NCBI GenBank assembly: GCA_021372725.1
Contig: JAJFTV010000161.1
Span: 1-57,780, forward strand
Reading direction: 5' to 3'
Length of the DNA: 57,780 nucleotides
Source of the DNA: Chloroflexota bacterium
GTDB taxonomy: Bacteria > Chloroflexota > Anaerolineae > Anaerolineales > Anaerolineaceae
Part shown: piece after piece, positions 53,500 through 57,780 of the stretch
Numbering within the stretch: position 1 is the first letter of the stretch
Layout of the letters: every line of letters begins with the position of its first letter
The notes under the pieces: generated by a model
Told to the model about the DNA's origin: nothing
Databases searched by the model: none
The model's input: the letters and a program-made list of their open reading frames with translations, nothing else
Made by a program: the position numbers and the translations under genes

Positions 53500-53878
53500 T
53501 GTCAGGTTACCTGGTTGTTACACCCAAAGTTTGCAGTTTGAGTACTCGTTTATCAATTGTTGCTTGCCAGGGCGAAACTTCACATAGGATAAAGTAAAGC
53601 TAAATTGGAAGTGAGATGGTTAGCAGAGTGTAAGCTTTGGTGTTCCAACTCGACCTTAGGCCAATCCTCCGACCCGATGAAAAGATGGCGAATCGGAACA
53701 AAGAAGGCGACTTGCAAGGTGGCAAAGAAAACAGCGAAAACCAATACACAGTTAATCAAATAAGCGATTACACAATGAAAGCCGGTTGCGTATTTCATAA
53801 TTTTCTGAACAACCATGATTAATCTAAGCATATTCCGGTGTGCCCTTGTTGGGCGGCATGCCTCATCATCTGTCAATT
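53500..53878. other. Gene-poor stretch after the duplicated tails
   Basis: No supported gene lies in these 379 bases. A minus-strand ORF with a hydrophobic stretch runs through here but starts inside the next gene and lacks a ribosome site. Confidence 0.45.
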
Positions 53879-54691
53879 CTATGCCCGCAAGCGGCCATAC
53901 AGTTTGAAAACTTTTAAAGCCTCGATGGTAGCCACTACAGCAAAGGTTTCGCCGTCTTCCGATGACCAACTTCCATCAGGCCGGCGTCGGTTAAGCAACT
54001 CAACCAAGCACTTTTGAGTGAACGGATGATTTTCCTGTAATCCTGCCTTTCCGAGGCAGTCCAGTGCCCAGGCGATTTGTGAGGCTTCCCACTCAGCAAG
54101 AGGCTTATTCATCAGCGCTTGTAGACCTTTCTCCACGACTTCGGAGTATTGAGGCCCCGCCATAAGAAAAGCACTGGTGGCAATCCAGGTGGTGTGAAGG
54201 TATCCGCGAAACCTACCAGTTTCATCCTGATGTTTACGCAGAAACTCTAAAACCTTTTGGAAGGCGGGTTGCGTCCCATAACCTATTACAGCTAACCAGT
54301 ACGCAGCATAGGAGGACAAATAAAGCCTTGTTTGAAGATCGCCAGGACTTATCCAGGGCGGAAGGTCATATTGAGCGATCGAGGGATCTTCATCCCAACT
54401 GCCATCCTCTCTCTGCACTGCGAGAAGGTAACCAACGGCTTTATCGGCTATGGGGGATTTCAATATTCCCAGTTCGTCCATCCACCAGAGCGCAACAAGC
54501 ACATTGTCAACGGCACTAAGGTTGCCTTGCACCATGTCGTAAGGAAATCCACCGTCTTCGTTCTGGAGCGCTGCGAAGCATTGGAGGATATCAGCTTCTG
54601 GTTTCTGGCCACAAAGGATTTGCCCAATACGAGCTTTTTCGAGATCGGATCCTCTCTCTTCAACGAAGACAATTGACTTGGTGATATCCAT
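53879..54691 (-). CDS. Prenyltransferase/squalene-cyclase-like alpha-toroid repeat protein
   Basis: The 270-residue protein has QW-like repeats: LQNEDGGFPYD, VQREDGSWDED and RRPDGSWSSEDGE at the ends of helical hairpins, as in squalene-hopene cyclase and prenyltransferase toroids. It lacks the DXDD motif of active cyclases and is less than half their length, so it may be a partial toroid with a binding or other role. Confidence 0.75.
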   Translation of the reverse strand: MDITKSIVFVEERGSDLEKARIGQILCGQKPEADILQCFAALQNEDGGFPYDMVQGNLSAVDNVLVALWWMDELGILKSPIADKAVGYLLAVQREDGSWDEDPSIAQYDLPPWISPGDLQTRLYLSSYAAYWLAVIGYGTQPAFQKVLEFLRKHQDETGRFRGYLHTTWIATSAFLMAGPQYSEVVEKGLQALMNKPLAEWEASQIAWALDCLGKAGLQENHPFTQKCLVELLNRRRPDGSWSSEDGETFAVVATIEALKVFKLYGRLRA

Positions 54692-54837
54692 GCATGTCTC
54701 TCATTCTATGCTGCCCAACAATTTGTATACGGAAATTCCCCGTATATATTGCCTGTTTTGTGATTTATATGGAATGATTTAATTATATAACATAAATTCT
54801 TTCGTACTTATTTGCTATTAAGAATCTACGCGCTGTG

Positions 54838-54844
54838 TTAAAAT
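54838..54844 (+). promoter_or_regulatory. -10 element giving a leaderless DNA methyltransferase mRNA
   Basis: TAAAAT (54839-54844), preceded by TGT, ends 6 nt before ATG 54851. No ribosome site is present. Confidence 0.5.
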
Positions 54845-54850
54845 CATCCC

Positions 54851-55699
54851 ATGCCCAATCACATCTACTTTGGCGATAACCTGCCCATCCTGCAAACCCT
54901 GCCCTCTGCATCCATCGACCTGATCTACATCGACCCGCCCTTCAACACCGGCAAGACCCAGGCACGCACGCAGATCAAGACCGAACATAGCGAAAACGGC
55001 GACCGGCTTGGCTTTCAGGGCAAACGTTATGAAACCATCAAGATCGGTTCGAAGACCTACAACGACATCTTCGACGATTTCCTTGCTTTCCTGGAACCCC
55101 GCCTGGTCGAGGCTTACCGCCTGTTGAAACCGCACGGCAGCCTGTACTTTCACATCGATTACCGCGAAGTGCATTACTGCAAGGTGCTGTTGGATCAAAT
55201 CTTCGGGCGCGAGAGCTTCATCAACGAGATCATCTGGGCTTACGATTACGGCGGCCGGCCCAAAACCCGCTGGCCCGCCAAACATGATAATATCCTCTGG
55301 TATGCCATGGATCCCAGGAATTATGTCTTCAATTATGATGAGATCGAGCGTATTCCTTACATGGCACCTGGCCTGGTCGACCCTGAAAAAGCGGCCCGCG
55401 GCAAGTTGCCCACCGATACCTGGTGGCATACCATCGTTGGCACCAACAGCAAGGAGAAGACCGGCTATCCCACCCAGAAACCGCGCGGCGTGATCGACCG
55501 CATTATCACCGCTTCCTCCCGCCCGGGCGATACGGTGCTGGATTTCTTTGCCGGAAGCGGTACGGTGGGCGAAAGCTGCCTGGCATTAGGCAGGCAGTTC
55601 ATCCTGATCGACAACAATCCGCAGGCGCTGGAAGTGATGGCCAAACGCTTCCACGACCGGCCGGACATCGGGTGGGTGGGTTGGGGGGCCAAACCATGA
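54851..55699 (+). CDS. Site-specific DNA methyltransferase (N6-adenine or N4-cytosine, beta class)
   Basis: This 282-residue beta-class enzyme has motif IV DPPFNTGK (28-35) before motif I DFFAGSGTVG, and YPTQKP. No restriction endonuclease gene is adjacent, so it looks like an orphan. Its stop overlaps the rfbB start by 4 nt, which couples it to nucleotide-sugar genes. Confidence 0.93.
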   Translation: MPNHIYFGDNLPILQTLPSASIDLIYIDPPFNTGKTQARTQIKTEHSENGDRLGFQGKRYETIKIGSKTYNDIFDDFLAFLEPRLVEAYRLLKPHGSLYFHIDYREVHYCKVLLDQIFGRESFINEIIWAYDYGGRPKTRWPAKHDNILWYAMDPRNYVFNYDEIERIPYMAPGLVDPEKAARGKLPTDTWWHTIVGTNSKEKTGYPTQKPRGVIDRIITASSRPGDTVLDFFAGSGTVGESCLALGRQFILIDNNPQALEVMAKRFHDRPDIGWVGWGAKP

Positions 55700-56760
55700 G
55701 GAATATGCTCGTCACCGGCGGAGCCGGGTTTATCGGCTCCAATTTCATCCGCCATGCGTTGGTTTATACTCACATCAACAAGCTGGTCAATCTGGATCTG
55801 CTCACCTATGCCGGCAGCCTCTCCAACCTGGCCGGCCTGGAAACGGATCCCCGCTACCAGTTTGTTCAGGCGGATATCCGCAGCCGGGAGTTGGTGCAGA
55901 ACCTGCTGTTGGAGCATCAAATCGATACCCTCGTTCATTTTGCGGCGGAAACGCACGTCGACCGCTCGATCCGCCAGCCGGAAATCTTTATCGAAAGCAA
56001 CGTGCTGGGCACTTTTCAACTGCTGGAGGCTGCCCGGCAGGCCTGGGACGGCAGTTTTTCCGGCAAGCGCTTCCATCACGTATCGACCGATGAGGTGTAC
56101 GGTACGCTTGCAGCGGGGGAACCGTCCTTCTCCGAGACCACTCCCTACAACCCGCGTTCACCCTATTCAGCCTCCAAGGCCGGCAGCGACCACTGTGTGC
56201 GAGCCTATTTTCACACCTACGGGCTGCCTGTGACGATTTCCAACTGCTCCAACAATTACGGCCCTTACCAGTATCCCGAAAAATTCATTCCGGTCATCAT
56301 TCTGAACTGCCTGATGGGTGAGATCATCCCGGTCTACGGTGACGGACGGCAGATCCGCGACTGGATCTACGTGGAAGACCACTGCCGCGGTATCCTGCGT
56401 ATTCTGGAGGACGGGCAGCCCGGCGAAACCTACAACCTGGGCGGGGGAAACCAGCCCTCCAACCTGGAGGTTCTGGAACAGATCTGCGCCATCATGGATC
56501 GCAAACGACCCGGGTCGCCGCACGTTCCTCATCACAACCTGCTGCGCTTTGTGATCGACCGGCCCGGGCACGACCGCCGCTATGCCATGGACTGTCGAAA
56601 AATCAATGCCGCGCTGGGATGGCAGCCTGAGGAAAACCTTGCCAGCGGCCTGGAAAAAACGGTCGACTGGTATCTGGATCACATGGATTGGCTGCTGGCT
56701 GTGGCGCGCGATGAGAAATACCGCACCTGGATCCAAACTCAATACAAAGAGGAGTCGTAA
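55696..56760 (+). CDS. rfbB: dTDP-glucose 4,6-dehydratase
   Basis: This 354-residue extended SDR has the NAD motif TGGAGFIGSNF, the catalytic HVSTDEVYG, YSASKAGSD with Tyr and Lys, and NNYGPYQYPEKFIP. It makes dTDP-4-keto-6-deoxyglucose for rhamnose or related sugars. ATG 55696 overlaps the methyltransferase stop. rfbA follows after 3 nt. Confidence 0.95.
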   Translation: MRNMLVTGGAGFIGSNFIRHALVYTHINKLVNLDLLTYAGSLSNLAGLETDPRYQFVQADIRSRELVQNLLLEHQIDTLVHFAAETHVDRSIRQPEIFIESNVLGTFQLLEAARQAWDGSFSGKRFHHVSTDEVYGTLAAGEPSFSETTPYNPRSPYSASKAGSDHCVRAYFHTYGLPVTISNCSNNYGPYQYPEKFIPVIILNCLMGEIIPVYGDGRQIRDWIYVEDHCRGILRILEDGQPGETYNLGGGNQPSNLEVLEQICAIMDRKRPGSPHVPHHNLLRFVIDRPGHDRRYAMDCRKINAALGWQPEENLASGLEKTVDWYLDHMDWLLAVARDEKYRTWIQTQYKEES

Positions 56761-56763
56761 CGC

Positions 56764-57645
56764 ATGAAAGGTATCATTCTGGCTGCCGGGAGGGGAACCC
56801 GTCTGTACCCGATCACCCAGGCCGTTTGCAAACAGCTCCTGCCCGTCTACAACAAGCCCATGGTTTATTATCCGCTATCCATGTTGATGCTGGCCGGTAT
56901 CACCGAAGTGCTGGTGATCACCAACCCCGAGGATCACGGCGCATTTACCAGGCTGTTGGGGGATGGCTCACAGTGGGGATTGCAGATCCGCTATGCAGAG
57001 CAGCCCAAACCGAACGGGCTGGCCGAGGCATTTATCATCGGTGAGGAATTCATTGGGGATGATCCGGTCTGTCTGATACTGGGGGATAACATCTTCTACG
57101 GCACGGCCCTGCGAACGCTGCTCAAAGAGGCTGCCATGCTCGAAAACGGGGCGCTCATCTTTGCCTACCTGGTCAGCGACCCGCAGCGTTATGGCGTGGT
57201 GGATTTTGATGCGGAAGGAAACGTGTTGAGCATCGAAGAGAAACCGGCCAACCCGCGCAGCAATTACGCCATCCCGGGTATTTATTTCTATGACAATCAG
57301 GTGATATCCTATGCAAAAGGCCTGCGCCCTTCAGAGCGCGGTGAGATGGAAATCACGGATCTGAATAATATCTATCTAAAAACGAATGATCTGAAAGTGC
57401 TCAATCTTGGGCGCGGGGTGGCCTGGCTGGATGCCGGCACGCATGAATCCCTGCTGCAGGCTGCACAGTTCATCTACACCGTTGAGGAGCGCCAGGGTTT
57501 ACTTATCTCGAGCCCGGATGAAATTGCGTTTATTCAGGGTTGGATAACTGAGAGCCAGTTACAGCAAAATATTGATGCGCAATCACCCAGTGAATACAGC
57601 TCAAAACTCACCCAATTCCTGCGTTTGTATGGCATGGAGAAATGA
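56764..57645 (+). CDS. rfbA: Glucose-1-phosphate thymidylyltransferase
   Basis: The 293-residue enzyme has MKGIILAAGRGTRLYP, KQLLPVYNKPMVYYPL, LILGDNIFYG and EEKPANPRSNYAIPGIYFYD. It activates glucose-1-phosphate with dTTP. It is in the same operon as rfbB. Confidence 0.95.
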   Translation: MKGIILAAGRGTRLYPITQAVCKQLLPVYNKPMVYYPLSMLMLAGITEVLVITNPEDHGAFTRLLGDGSQWGLQIRYAEQPKPNGLAEAFIIGEEFIGDDPVCLILGDNIFYGTALRTLLKEAAMLENGALIFAYLVSDPQRYGVVDFDAEGNVLSIEEKPANPRSNYAIPGIYFYDNQVISYAKGLRPSERGEMEITDLNNIYLKTNDLKVLNLGRGVAWLDAGTHESLLQAAQFIYTVEERQGLLISSPDEIAFIQGWITESQLQQNIDAQSPSEYSSKLTQFLRLYGMEK

Positions 57646-57646
57646 C

Positions 57647-57780
57647 ATGCGAGATTCGCTCAGGTATCCCGCAGTCGGGGTGGCATTGATCATTCATAAA
57701 GGGGATCAGGTGCTGCTGATCCGCAGAGTCAATTCTCATGGCGCCGGTACGTGGGCAACCCCCGGCGGGCATCTGGAATA
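57647..57780 (+). CDS. NUDIX hydrolase, truncated by the window end
   Basis: ATG 57647, 1 nt after the rfbA stop, opens MRDSLRYPAVGVALIIHKG and later TWATPGGHLE, the start of a NUDIX box. The 3' end lies outside the window. Confidence 0.8.
   Translation, partial: MRDSLRYPAVGVALIIHKGDQVLLIRRVNSHGAGTWATPGGHLE

Noticed and set aside
53845..53865. GTTGGGC motif resembling an integron attC core
   Set aside because: No matching partner core was found at 55-145 bp on either side and no integrase is present.
53580..53969. Minus-strand ORF with a hydrophobic stretch
   Set aside because: It starts inside the toroid-repeat gene in another frame and has no ribosome site.

Overview
The window looks like a chromosomal segment of a Chloroflexota bacterium, most likely class Anaerolineae. 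This is inferred from protein style, not from a marker-gene tree: lipoproteins with NBR1-type Ig domains and Thr/Pro linkers, CAP-LysM proteins with a C-terminal membrane anchor, a LiaF-like/PspC/DUF4342 operon, and many short palindromic intergenic repeats. No rRNA, tRNA or CRISPR array was seen.

Layout. 1-8020: a membrane-anchored PP2C-like/propeller protein, a secreted four-repeat protein, a histidine phosphatase overlapping a divergent enolase, and an NBR1-Ig lipoprotein. 8173-14458: a tight RNA-modification operon with a divergent tRNA-guanine transglycosylase, two ArmA/Rmt-type (16S m7G1405) methyltransferase homologues separated by a DUF2807 beta-helix protein, an RsmF-type m5C methyltransferase and a zinc-ribbon membrane protein. 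14773-22442: a CBS protein, two CAP-LysM paralogues, a five-gene envelope-stress operon behind a strong promoter, and a membrane-anchored protein. 22488-33059: a large lipoprotein, gyrA, birA, a cysteine-desulfurase-like enzyme, a leaderless C39-like peptidase and sbcD. 33165-38806: an amidohydrolase, a MurA paralogue, a ZIP transporter, rsmI and rsmE. 38921-43190: a FadR-like repressor with its own operator, driving glycerol-3-phosphate dehydrogenase and an alkyl-DHAP-synthase-like flavoprotein. 43420-49421: pncB, an APH-family kinase, a probable structured ncRNA of about 260 nt, hpt, a PadR unit, a MITE and a DinB protein. 49517-53878: an intact LD-carboxypeptidase followed by a rearranged stretch with duplicated gene tails, a toxin-antitoxin pair with a frameshifted toxin, a Rieske oxygenase and several palindromic repeats. 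53879-57780: a toroid-repeat protein, an orphan DNA methyltransferase coupled to rfbB-rfbA, and a truncated NUDIX gene.

Most notable are: (i) the Rmt-like pair beside an RsmF-like gene, with rsmI and rsmE also in the window, so four families aimed at the 16S decoding centre; (ii) the candidate ncRNA at 46231-46490, whose promoter-predicted 5' end coincides with its terminal helix; (iii) three genes whose conserved N-termini seem to require an AUC start codon; and (iv) the tail-duplication locus downstream of ldcA, where an ATPase-like N-terminus is fused in frame to the ldcA 3' end twice.
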